Below, piece after piece: positions 21,468-33,400 of a stretch of 64,000 nucleotides of DNA. This stretch comes from Cynocephalus volans (taxonomy: Eukaryota; Chordata; Mammalia; Dermoptera; Cynocephalidae), in the NCBI RefSeq assembly GCF_027409185.1, contig NC_084462.1, positions 155,049,490 through 155,113,489 on the forward strand. The letters run 5' to 3'. A program made the translations under genes and the position numbers. How positions within the stretch are numbered: the first letter of the stretch is position 1; each line of letters starts with the position of its first letter. The notes under the pieces were generated by a model, which saw nothing but the letters and a program-made list of their open reading frames with translations, searched no databases and had not been told where the DNA came from.

Positions 21468-24400
21468 CTAATGAGAACAAAGAAAAAAAAAAAAAGAGTT
21501 AGCATATATTTCTGGGGGGTTTCATGATTCATCTTTTAATTAACTTTTGAAGGAGGTGCTGTGAAATGCTACTGACCTTCCTATTTGAGGAATAGGTGCA
21601 ACTAAAATCCAATATATTGCTCATGAGATAATCTGTCTAAAACATTTAGCATTATACCTAACACATAGTAAATCATTAAATCTTAGCCATCATTATTATG
21701 CTGAAACTAGTACTTCTAAGCCAAGAGCCTCTAAATGTAAAAATTGAACAAGATAATCTGTTAAACTTGCAGGTCATTCTGTTATTAGAGCTGAACATCA
21801 TGTGCCCTGAAGTCATTAGACTTGGCTCAAATCCTGCCTCTGCCCCTTATTGACTATGTGGTTTAACCCTGAGCCTTATCTGTGTGTCAGTAACACCCCT
21901 TCCCTGCAGCAATGTTGAAGAGAAAATGAAATGACATACAAGAATATCCTAGCAAAGTAACTGCTGTTCAATACTTGTTAGTTTTTCTCTCCTTTCCATG
22001 AAGAAAAAAGAGGAATAAAGGAGTGAAATGTACATTGGGCCATTTCTGATAATTGTCAATGATAATGAGCTCTATACTGAAGAGGCAAAACCAAAATATC
22101 TCACAAATCTAAAGCAAAATGTCTGATATTATACAAATTTACTTCCAAATTACCTATAACATGTGAGCCAAAAAAATCAGCACATTTAAGGCTTTATATA
22201 CTTACAAAATTTATTTTATGAGTAGTCTTGAGCAAGAGGATATATTGTGCATATCTAACACTTATAAAAGTACTAGTGAACTAGAAACATGTTTTTAGAA
22301 AAAACACTACCTTGATTGAAATGATCTTCTGCAGCATTATTTGACAAAATCTGGGCCATTTTAATATACTGAAAAACAGCTTTAGAGATTATTATACAAA
22401 ATAAAGATACAACTAACTTTTACATTTTATTATGTAAGAATGATACTTTCATATGTTCCTTTCAGAATGCAAAGTAGCAATTTAAAAACCTAAGAATACC
22501 TCAAACTTGTGTGAGGTCTTTTCCTCTAAGAAGCCTCATTTACTGGGGTAACTTATAGTAATGAAACTGTAGAAAACTATTTTAAACAATCGTTTTACTC
22601 CTTTTCCCTTAAAAAAATGCTTGCTACCAGTATCAAACTAGTCAATTTTGCAAAAGCTGTGACTAACGCACAGAATGGATAATCTCCAAATAACCAAACT
22701 ATTGACTTCTTAATTAGTTGGCCACACTGTCATATGTATTCTGCAATCCCACTGTTAACTGTTTTATTAACCTATAAAAGGGGAGACCTGTATAGAAATT
22801 AATGAAGGATCCAAAATGGCTATGTTTCTGTGGGACTACAGAGAACTTCCACTACCCTGTTTGTTCAACAAATATTTGGGCAGCCTGCTCTGTGCCATGT
22901 ACTGCAGATAAGTAAATAGTAATCATAATGTAATGAGGGCTCCTTAACATGGCTTAAAGAGCCCTACATGGGCCGGCCTGTGGCTCACTTGGGAGAGTGT
23001 GGTGCTGATAACACCAAGGCCATGGGTTCAGATCCCTATATAGGGATGGCTGGTTAGCTCACTTGGGAGAGCGTGGTGCTGACAACACCAAGTCAAGGGT
23101 TAAGATCCCCTTACTGGTCACCTTTAAAAAAAAAAAAAAATCTGCCTCTTCTCTAACCTCATCTCTTCCCATTTTCCACCTCATTTACTCACTGTGCTCC
23201 AAGCCCAGTTCTGCTTTTTGAACTTGCCATGCCTACTCCTGCCTTAGCACATATGCACTGGCTGATGGATGTGGTAATAGTGATAATTCAGTCCTCATGC
23301 CCTTATGAAGTATATAGGTTCTATTGTTATTCTCTTTTTACAGATGAAGAAACTGGAGGCACACAGAGGGTATCCCCCAAGGTCACACAGCTGATAACTG
23401 GCCGAGCTGGAATTGAACCCAGGCAATTTGGTTCCAGATCTGCTTTATTTTTCTTGTTCAGTGCTGTATTCATAATGCCTAGAATAGTGTTTGGTACATA
23501 GAAGGTGCTCAATAAAATTTTTTGCACATGAATAACTATGTAGGAGAAATATGTGCAGTGGGAGCACATGGGGCATACCACCCCGCATTGAGGAAGGGGG
23601 TGGTGGTGGTCAGAAGTAACTTTCTGGAGGAGTCCATTCTTTAAACTGGGACATGACCACTAAGTAGGAATTAGTCAGATGAAAGGGGAGAGATGGGGAA
23701 GAGGGTCACAGGCAGAGGAAATGGACTTTCCTGTGCTCTTTTCCAAAACTTTGTTGTCTTGAGTTATTCAGGAGGAAGCAGCTGTGGCAAAATTTTTTAA
23801 CTTTTTTTTTTTTTTGTCTTTTTCGTGACCGGTACTCAGGCAGTGAATGCACCGGCCATTCCTATATAGGATCCGAACCCACCGGCCATTCCTATATAGG
23901 ATCCGAACCCGCGGCGGGAGCGTCGCCGCGCTCCCAAGCGCTGCACTCTCCCGAGTGCACCACGGGCTCGGCCCAAAATTTTGTTAACTTTTAAATCTTT
24001 TCTAGGGGACCTTCTGAGAAGAACTGATGAACAACATATGACCCCACAGAAGCTAATGGCAGGCCCTTCCTTGCAGAATCCTTGCTCATGAATATGCTCA
24101 AGAGTTTCTTAAAAGGAAAAAAAATTTTTTAACTCAAAAATTACCTGTTTGCCATAGAAATTGGTGTCTCCCCTGAAGGAAGATCGAGAGCCAGTGAATG
24201 AGAACATTGGCAAAGGCACTGGAATGGGGACATTCACTCCCACCTAAAGCAGAACAAAAGGACTCAAACAAAGGAACTCTCCATTTAGAAGCACACCTGA
24301 GACCAATTTTAAACACCCACCACCTTCCAACCCATGAACTTTTATTCCGGAGGAAGAAATGGGCATTGTGGGGGGTGAGAGGGGCAATCTTTAAACAAGT

Positions 24401-27400
24401 TGCATGACTGCTCACTACTGTCTCCACTTAGGAAATAGTAAATGACTATAAGACTTTCCTAAAAATTCTTTCCACAAACCTGTCCGATATCCACTAGGTG
24501 GGAATATTTCCGAGCAGTGGCTCCATTGGTAGTGAAGATGGCAGTTCCATTTCCATATGGGTTGTCATTTACGATCTTGATGGCTTCATCCAATGTTTCT
24601 GTCTCTAGAACCACAAGAACTGGACCAAAAATCTCCTCTTTGTAACAGGTCATATTTGGCTGCCAGGAATGATACATCCAGAACAGAAGTCAGCTTTTTG
24701 GATTCTGACTATTTTATGTTTATTTGATACTTTCACTTACTCTACCCATCATTTACATAGGCAGCTTTCATGTTAGCAATCTCTTTTCATTTTAAATCAC
24801 CTACAAAAAAAGGTCCTTACTGTGTTCCATCTTCCAAGCTAGCAATCACATAAACAACTTGAAATTCCTTTTAACTATACCATACTCCTTTCCTTTAAGC
24901 ACTGTATTTTTTGTTCATTGCCCATTACTAGCTTCCTTTTTAATACCTGTACAATTTGTTTCTTCCAATTATGTTACGAAAAAATTACATGAAAACTTAT
25001 TTTTATAAATCAAATATATTAAATACACCAGGAGAGTTTTTCTGTTTATAGAAACCCTGTGCTGTTTTTTGCAACATGAACAATCCATTCTCATTCACTC
25101 CTTTGCCTCCCGTTTATATTCTGATATCAGGTCACACTTCAAAACATCCTTCGCCACTGCAGCTAGTTAGCTGTATTTGCTAAGTGGATTTCTCCTCTAT
25201 GGTCTGTGAAAAGAGATTCAATAATTTCTACTACACTTACATTCAACTCTTGATTATTCATGATTACAGTGGGGATATATGAATTTCAAAAAAGACCTCC
25301 TAACCTCAATTTAGTCATAAACGGTAGCTGAGAGAGAAGTTTTAATAAATAAAAATTGATAGTTCAATTCTTTTTTCTTTTGTCACTTTCCGATGAAGAT
25401 ACAGCTAATTTTTTTTTTTTAAAAAGATGCCCGGTAAGGGGATCTTAACCCTTGACTTGGTGTTGTCAGCACCACGCTCTCCCAGGTGAGCCAACCAGCC
25501 ATCCCTATATAGGGATCTGAACCTGTGGCCTTGGTTTTATCAGCACTACACTCTCCCAAGTGAGTCATAGGCCAACCCAGATGCAGCTAAATTTTGGGCA
25601 CACTCTGTATTCAGTAAATATTGGGTGGTTGATATATTGATTGAGACATTGCAGTAGCTATAAGCTAGGCAGCAAGAGGGACAGTGAATAGAAAATTAAC
25701 ATTAAACAAGTAACCAATATAATGTTAAGACGGGCTGGCAAACTACAGTAGGCTATGGGCCAAATGTGGCTTGTACAGCCCCCAAACTAAGAATAGTTTC
25801 TACATTTTTAAATGGTTAAAAAAAAAGAAAAAAAAATTTCATGCAGAGCTTCCAGATGACCAGGTGGAGGCTCCTGGAGGGTGGCACACGCAGGGAGGGC
25901 ATGGAGGCTCTGTGCCCCTTCCCACATATCTCGCCCTATGTATCTCTTCATCAGTATCCTTTGTAATACTCTTTGTAACAAACTGTTAAATGTAAATATG
26001 CACTGTCATGAAAGTAAGCCCACATTTATTTAATGGACAGTCTAGGGAAGAAAAAACAAGATGGAATTCTGCATAATAATAATCATCTAGAGTCATTGAG
26101 AAAACTGAAAACTTTCTTACAAGCAGATGTTCAAAAATATCAGGCATACATGAGCAATTTGGAGTTTTATTCAGCCATTTTGGACCTGAAACTGAATGGT
26201 CTCAAGGAAGTTGGTAGAGTAGCACCAGAATGTGAAGCAATAAGAATACTCAGCTACTGAATATTGTTGGTAATCAGAAGTACTCAGTTGCAGACACTGA
26301 GAATAAATCATGGAAAAAATAAATTGCATTAGACTTAATAAATTAACTAAGGAGTTGGCAGCTGAACAACAGTAAGTGTGGGATGAGGATATAAAATATG
26401 CCAGAGGCAAAGAAGCAATATGGCATACAATTTCCAGAGTGGCAACTCATCAAAACTCATCACCAAAGCTGACCTTTGTTAAAGGTCTGCCCCAGTGAAT
26501 TCAATGTGGGGCTTGCCTGTTAGCTCAGTTGGGTAGAGCGCAGTGTTATAACATCAAGGTCAAGGGTTCGGGTTCCTGTGCTGGCTAGCCATCCCCCCTA
26601 AAACACCAAAACCTCAGTGGGTAAAGTAAATTGGCTAAACAGATAAAAAAATGAGTTTCATGATGTGAAATTATGGAATGTTTGCCAACCACTGATACTG
26701 TATAGTGGAAAGAGCTCTGGTTGGGAGTCAGAAGGGGAGACTTATTCAGACACCAGACAAAACAACTGAGCAATCCTGGCAAGAGATGAGGTCCTAGTCA
26801 TTAAATGTCTTCATTTATAAATTAGAGGCATGAGATTCCATTGCCTCTAAGGTGCCTTCAGCTCTCATATTTGTGAAATAATAAAGAGTTCACCTTGGGG
26901 GAGGGCCGGCCTGTGGCTCACTTGGGAGAGTGTGGTGCTGATAACATCAAGGCTATGGGTTCAGATTCCTATATAGGGATGGCCGGTTAGCTCACTTAGG
27001 AGAGCGTGGTGCTGACCAACACCAAGCCAAAGGTTAAGATCTCCTTACTATTCATCTTTAAAAAAATAAAATAAAGAGTTCACCTTGACATTAGAGATGA
27101 TGGTTGGTCCAACAAAGTTGCCATTTTCATAGCCTTTGACTTTAATTTTTCGTCCATCAAGAAGTATGGAAGCTCCCTCCTTTGTTCCACTATCAATCAG
27201 ATTACATACTCGCTCTTTGGCCTGGGGGGTGATCAGAGGTCCAAGATCAGCTCCAGGCTGGTCTCCTGTAAAAAGACATGGAATTACATAAGGTTGCTAT
27301 TAACATAAATTATGACTGCTAACAAGTGCAGTCTAAAGAGAGGCAATGGTAATAGACATGATTGCTCCCACAGGCCAAGATCACTGCTAAATCCAGAAGC

Positions 27401-30400
27401 TTAGTGCCACAGATGCAAAATAAAGGTAGGCAGGTGACTGATTACCTGCACTGACTCTCAAGTTTTTGGCACGTTCCACCAGCTCTGGCAGCCACTTCTT
27501 AGCTTCTCCCACAAGGATTGCTGTTGAAAGAGCCATGCAGCGCTGACCAGCAGCTCCAAATGCTGCCCCAACCAGCTGGTTCAGAGTATTTTCCTTATTG
27601 GCATCTGGCATGACTACCCCATGGTTCTTGGCTCCCTAAAGAAATATAGAAAGTACATGAGTCTTCCTTGGCCAAATAAAATTAAGCTAAGAAATTAAAG
27701 AAAGAGCTTTCAAATGAGCATTTAAGGAAAAAACTAGAGAATTCACCCTTTGTTGCTTTGAGGACAGAGAGGTTTATTATTTTTAATATTGCTGAAGTCT
27801 TGGCAACATTGAGCAAGTCTCCATGTTACTTTTCTTCACTTTCCAACTGATAAGCTGATATGAATTTATTTAGATCAAAACTATTACCACCCCCCCCCCC
27901 AAAAAAAAACAACAAAGTTCCAATCATGTTAGAAAAGAATTTGTTTTCTGCTGGGGTTTCAGTTATATGAATAGCAGTGTAAACTGAGAGCTGACAGTAA
28001 TAATATACAAGTAACCAGCTACAAGTCCAAATAGGATATGTTTTTCTGATACGTAATTTCTAGAAAGACATTCCCCAGACTGGCTTGCTTCATATACTTC
28101 TTTTCTATGTAGGACGATGCTATGGATTGAATGTCCCCCTAAAGCTCATTGAGACTTAATCCCCACTGTGACAGTGTTAAAAGGGTAGAAAATCCTATTA
28201 TGGTAATTGAAAGGTGGGGCCTTGAAGAGTTGATTAGATTGTGAGGACCATGTCCAGTGAATGTATTAGTCCATTGATAGTTTAATGGTGGTCATGGGCG
28301 TGGTTCTGATGGCTTTAAAAGAACTGGTGAGAAGCTCCAGCTCTCTTCTGCCATTTTCACCATTTGATACTCTGCGGTGCTATAGAGTCACCACCAAGAA
28401 CAAGGCCCTCACCAGATACGTTCTCTGGACCTTAGACTTCCCAGATTCTGAAATTGTAAGAAATTCTATTTCTTTGTACATTATCCAGTTTCAGGTATTC
28501 GGTTCTAAGCAACAGAAATGGATGAATACAGATGACATATGGTCATTTTCACATGTTTCCAGATACAGTTATAGTTGAGTATAAGGATAGATACTATGTC
28601 TGCTACTTAATTTTATCCCATTAAACATAATGTTGAACATAGAGTACACTCAATAATTATGCTATAAACTGGGAGGGGCTTAAATCAAATTGGCCAAAAC
28701 ACATTCAGCCATGTAAAAATAAGTGGGCATATCATGAACAGTTTCCAAGCCTTGCACAGGTGGTTATCATTTCTGCAACATTAGCTGTCAAAAGAAGGGA
28801 GAGAAAGATGCAATACAACTTTATATTTACTATCAAAGAGTTGCTACATATTTGCCAAGTACTAGTAAGAAAACAGCAAAACCATGCAACAAAGTAAACT
28901 ATACTCACATATCATATCAGGATATTGGGCTCTTTCCTGTGCCTTATAAATAGCCTGGACTCTTAGGGAAAATATCTTTGACCATAGTATTTAGGGTACA
29001 CCTTATAATGAGGAAGGATAAAGGGCTAGAAGCATGGTGTAAAGGAAGAAATAGGGCCAGAACCAGAATCTGGCTATAACTGCTGAAGCCCAAAGAATTT
29101 GAACATTCTTAGGGAGGAATGGGCCCTTTGTGATCAAGGTTAGTATATGATAAAAGGTGATTAACATGACTTAGAATAAAATTCCTTGCAAGGTTCATAG
29201 TTAAAGAAAAGACTTTCAGGATCAAACAGGAATTAAGAAACACTGGTGTTACAGTGGAATGAGTAGTCTCTCTGCTGAAGGGCTGTTCCAGGTAATTTTA
29301 ATACATATAACAAAGTTTGGAGGAGAAAGGAATAAGAAATCACCATATTTGCTTGCACCCTCTTGCCATGTCTTGACCCTCTCTCGAAGATGTACTCTCC
29401 TGCCTTGTTGGATCCCACAAAGCTGATTGCTTTGATGTCCGGATGATCGCAAATAAAATTTACAGCTTCAAGAAGAAAATAAATTATCACCACAAAGGAA
29501 CACATGGCCATAGGTTCTCAACATGGCAAATTTCCCCTTTCCCCACTGCTATAAAATAGAAGTTTAAGTTTTCCTACATTTGTTTTTCTACACTGGCTTC
29601 TCACTGTGACGTTCTCTCCTTACTTATTTCTCTTTTTTAAATTTCAAATTCTATTTAGCCTCTTCCTTTCCACTATTTTTCTCATTTGCTATTTCAGAAT
29701 TTCCACTTCTAACTCTGAAGGCTACAACTTCTATTTTTCTCCAAAAGACCAGCCTTTCAATATTCAACCTTTTGATTTTTGTCTTTTTTTTTTTTTTTTT
29801 TTAAAGATGACCGGTAAGGGGATCTTAACCCTTGACTTGGTGTTGTCAGCACCACGCTCAGCCAGTGAGCGAACCGGCCATCCATATATGGGATCCGAAT
29901 CTGGGGCCTTGGTGTTATCGGCACCGCACTCTCCCGAGTGAGCCACGGGCCGGCCCGATTTTTGTCTTTTAAGAGTGTGATTTTTCCTCAACTGTCCCTA
30001 TACACTGGGACTCTCAAATACTATTGTATCCTCATGTGAGGGGTAATAGGTATGGCATAGTTTTTAAAAGCAAAAACCAGAGTCAGCCTTCCTGGGTCCA
30101 TGATCCTGGCTTTTACAGTTTCAAGCAGCTGACTTTGGGAAAATTTCTTATTTTCATTATGCCTCAATTTTCTCATCTGTAAAATGGAAAAAATAATAGT
30201 ACCTACCTCAAAGGGTAGTTGTATAGACTAAATAAGGTAATATATGAAAAGCACTAGGCACAGTGCCTGAAACACAGAAGGACTCTTAGTATTAGCTACT
30301 ATTACACAAATTACAAGGCCTTAAGTCTCTCTGAGGTCTACAAATTCTCTGAGTTAAATATCCTCATGAATTCTCTTAACATTGAAGCAAAATCTTTTTC

Positions 30401-33400
30401 TTTACTCTTATCTGTGTCCGGCCCTAATCCACATTTCTAATGTCCCAACATACACCATCGGGCAAGTAACACTGCTACTTCCCAGTTAGTTATCTTTGCA
30501 CACAGAGATGGGAAAACAGTCAACAAACATTATCTTCAAACATGGAGATTACAATTAGTAAATTCCTTCCTCCCTAAGTTCTATATCCCAAAGCACTGAA
30601 TCACCACTCAACCCCTTGATTTTTTGGTAGCCAGATTAAGTAGTCACATACAGAAGGGCAGTTACCTTCATGTTGTCCATGGATGATGTTCAATGTTCCA
30701 TCAGGGGCACCAGAGTCCTGGAGCAACTTAGCAAGAAGCATAGCTGCTCCAGGGACTCGCTCTGATGGTTTCAGTAAGAAGGTATTTCCACACACCATGG
30801 CCATGGGAAACATCCAAAGGGGGATCATCGCAGGAAAATTGAACGGAGCAATGCCTGCACACACACCCAGAGGTAGACGGTAGGAATAAAGGTCCATGTC
30901 TTTGGTGATAGATGGCATAGTCTCTCCCAGCATGAGGGATGTCACACTGCAGGCATGCTCAACCACCTCTGGAATACAGAAGAAGAAGTCAGGCCACCAG
31001 CTCTCCACACTGTGCACTACTTAGCTTTGTCATGCTCTGTGAAGCCCTGAGGACACGGAGTGGCTCAGGCCAGTGACAAAGAGGGGAAACACTGACTTGC
31101 CCTTCCATGTGAAGGGATTGTGCAAAATGAGATTCTCTGAATGGGAAAAAAACCACAATGAAATGCATATAACTACTGGAAGATTGCTTGAGTAAGATAA
31201 TGAATGAAGTAAATCAGTCTCATAGATACCTGAGAAGTATTGCCATTTTTCAAAGTATTAAAAACGATACTATGGGATAGCAAAATATACATAAAGGAAG
31301 AAGCAACCTCCCGTTCTGGGATCTTTGCCTCCCATCTTCCTTTGCTCCCTCCCAAAAGTCCCATGAGGTGCTCCCAGCTTACGAAGGCCTCGAAATACAT
31401 CTCCTTCGGCATCAGCTAGGGTCTTCCCTTGTTCCAATGTGATTAACCTGGCAATTTCTTTCTAGAGAGAAAACACACAAATAGAAACAACTGCAAGGAT
31501 GTTCCTTCCTTTAATTCTCAGGTAGCCAAGAAGAGCAAAACTGAGGGAGAAGCAGTAAAGGAAGAGGGCCATGATCAATGTCTCTCTATACTGCAGAGTT
31601 AGGAAGTGACAAGCATCCCCAGGCAACTGGAAAATTATGCTATTCTGATTTCTTACCAAGTTTTCTTTAATAAGTTGTTGATAGCGGAGCATGACCTGCT
31701 GACGGCTTAAAACTGAAGTGTCTGCCCATGCAGGAAAAGCACGTTTGCAGGAAGCAACGGCTACATCCATTTCAGTCTTGGTGGCCTGAGGGACCTGACT
31801 AATTACCTCATTGGTGGCCTGAAGGGAAAAAGAAGCACATTATACTTTCCCCCTGCCTCACCTTCTCTGTTTTCCATCTAGTCATAGAGCCAGCACTATG
31901 TGCTTTAGGACAGACACCCAGGTCTCCACTTTCCCACTATGTTCCCAGAATTCTAGACTTGTCAGTTTAAAACTCAAAGTAGCTTCGCTTACTGGGTTGT
32001 GGATGTCGATCCATTTGTCACTTTTGGATTCAACAAACTTTCCATCAATGAAGAGTTTTACAGTTGGCTGGAAAATAAAACAAAACCCACAAAGCTTTAT
32101 TTTAGTTAATTGCCTTGCTTCCTCCTTTCCCTTTCACAGAGGAAAGAATTCAGGTTGATAACTGAATCTTCTGGCCTCTAGAAATGTTACCACTAGAAAA
32201 GAGATAGATAGTATCCTTGTCTATAGTGTATATTAATGTGTGGCAGAGCCTCTCAATACTGTGATCTCTGAGAATGGGAAATTTCCTGCTATGCACACAG
32301 TGGAACTTCATGAGTAAACACATGTCACTGTGAAGCTTATACTAAAAAAGCAACAACTCTGTGTTAACAAATCTTAGTTATTTTGACTCACTGACCCATT
32401 ACCATTCTGTCACATTACCATGAACATGTATCACCTTTATGAGTGAAAGATTTTTAAAATGTTTCTATCTATGTATATTTTTTTCTGAGAAATAGTTTGC
32501 TTTCACTAAATTTTCAAAGGGGTCTGTGAACCAAAAAAGGTGAAGGACTACTGTGTTACAGTGTATGCAGACTTCAGTATAGAAATGATTTTGAGTAGTC
32601 ATACTTATTTATTAGATTTTAGGAACTGAAAATGGTTAATAGAGATGGCTTTTAAAAACAACTCTAAAAAGGTTGTTAAGACAACTCTCAGATCCCCATA
32701 CCACCCAGCTGCCAAAAAAAAAAAAGAGAGAGAGAGAGAAGACAACTCTCAAAAAAAGAGGAGAAAGGGGGGCTTTGGGTCAAATGACAGAATAGACAGT
32801 CCCCAGTGTCACTCTCTCCCACAAATCAACCAATTTACAACTATAAAAAAGCAACAACAGCCAAGCTGTAGCCACCAGAGCTCAGGGATGGAGGAGGTGA
32901 GACCTACGGAGTGCATGAAGGCGGGAGAAGCCACGATGAGAGAAAGGAAAAACCAAAACCACTCCAACCATTTTGTGCTTTGGCCACTTTAAGGCTAGAG
33001 CCGCTGAGCACACGGAGCAGGAGCCAGCAAAAGCCTCAGCTGTGCCCTTCGGATGAAGTTGCTTGGAGGCAGCAGGGGAGAAGAGGGTCTTGGTGGCCCC
33101 AGGCCAGCAAGAGCACTAATAGGGGTCCTATGGACCCACACAGGAGTGAGGAACCACAACAACTGAAAAAAAGGAGCCACTCAGAGGCCGGTGAGTCATC
33201 ACAAGGGACCGGCACATGGCCCATCCCATGGGAAGTGTTTGGAGCACAGGCAGTGGGAGAGACGGGCCCATGGGGGGAACACTGGGGCACAGCAAGGACA
33301 GCTGATCTGTCCCCCAGTCAGAGAAGGACCACTCAGAGGAGATTGGTCAATAATATAGAATTGCATGGGGTGCAGTTTGATGAAAAGACTCAGGCCCAGA

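Larger units (their letters stand above)
21468..24144 (-). other. ALDH6A1 intron 11
   Basis: Two MIRs (21790, 23290), a SINE dimer (22970) and a SINE dimer with internal duplication (23804). The rest is A/T-rich with no recognisable feature. Confidence 0.8.
24660..27083 (-). other. ALDH6A1 intron 9
   Basis: SINE (25413), Charlie-like piece (25730), a GC-richer unidentified repeat-like block (25840-25995), the NDC80 pseudogene (26000-26460) and two SINEs (26509, 26898), the last one at the exon 9 donor. 24700-25400 is featureless. Confidence 0.8.
27636..30665 (-). other. ALDH6A1 introns 7 and 6 (with exon 7 between)
   Basis: Intron 7 (27636-29343) holds a poly-C/A tract near 27892-27910 and the LTR at 28128. 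Intron 6 (29466-30665) holds a SINE (29788) and MIR (30050). No other genes seen. Confidence 0.8.

Noticed and set aside
22970-23140. tRNA gene candidates (tRNA-Ile-like sequences with A and B boxes)
   Set aside because: All copies have A-rich tails and often target-site duplications, lack a clean cloverleaf and belong to the SINE family; none looks like a functional tRNA gene.
25840-25995. GC-richer block with catttatttaa end, considered as a gene fragment
   Set aside because: It looks like the 3' part of an old interspersed repeat; I could not name it and see no coding frame, so it is mentioned only in the intron description.
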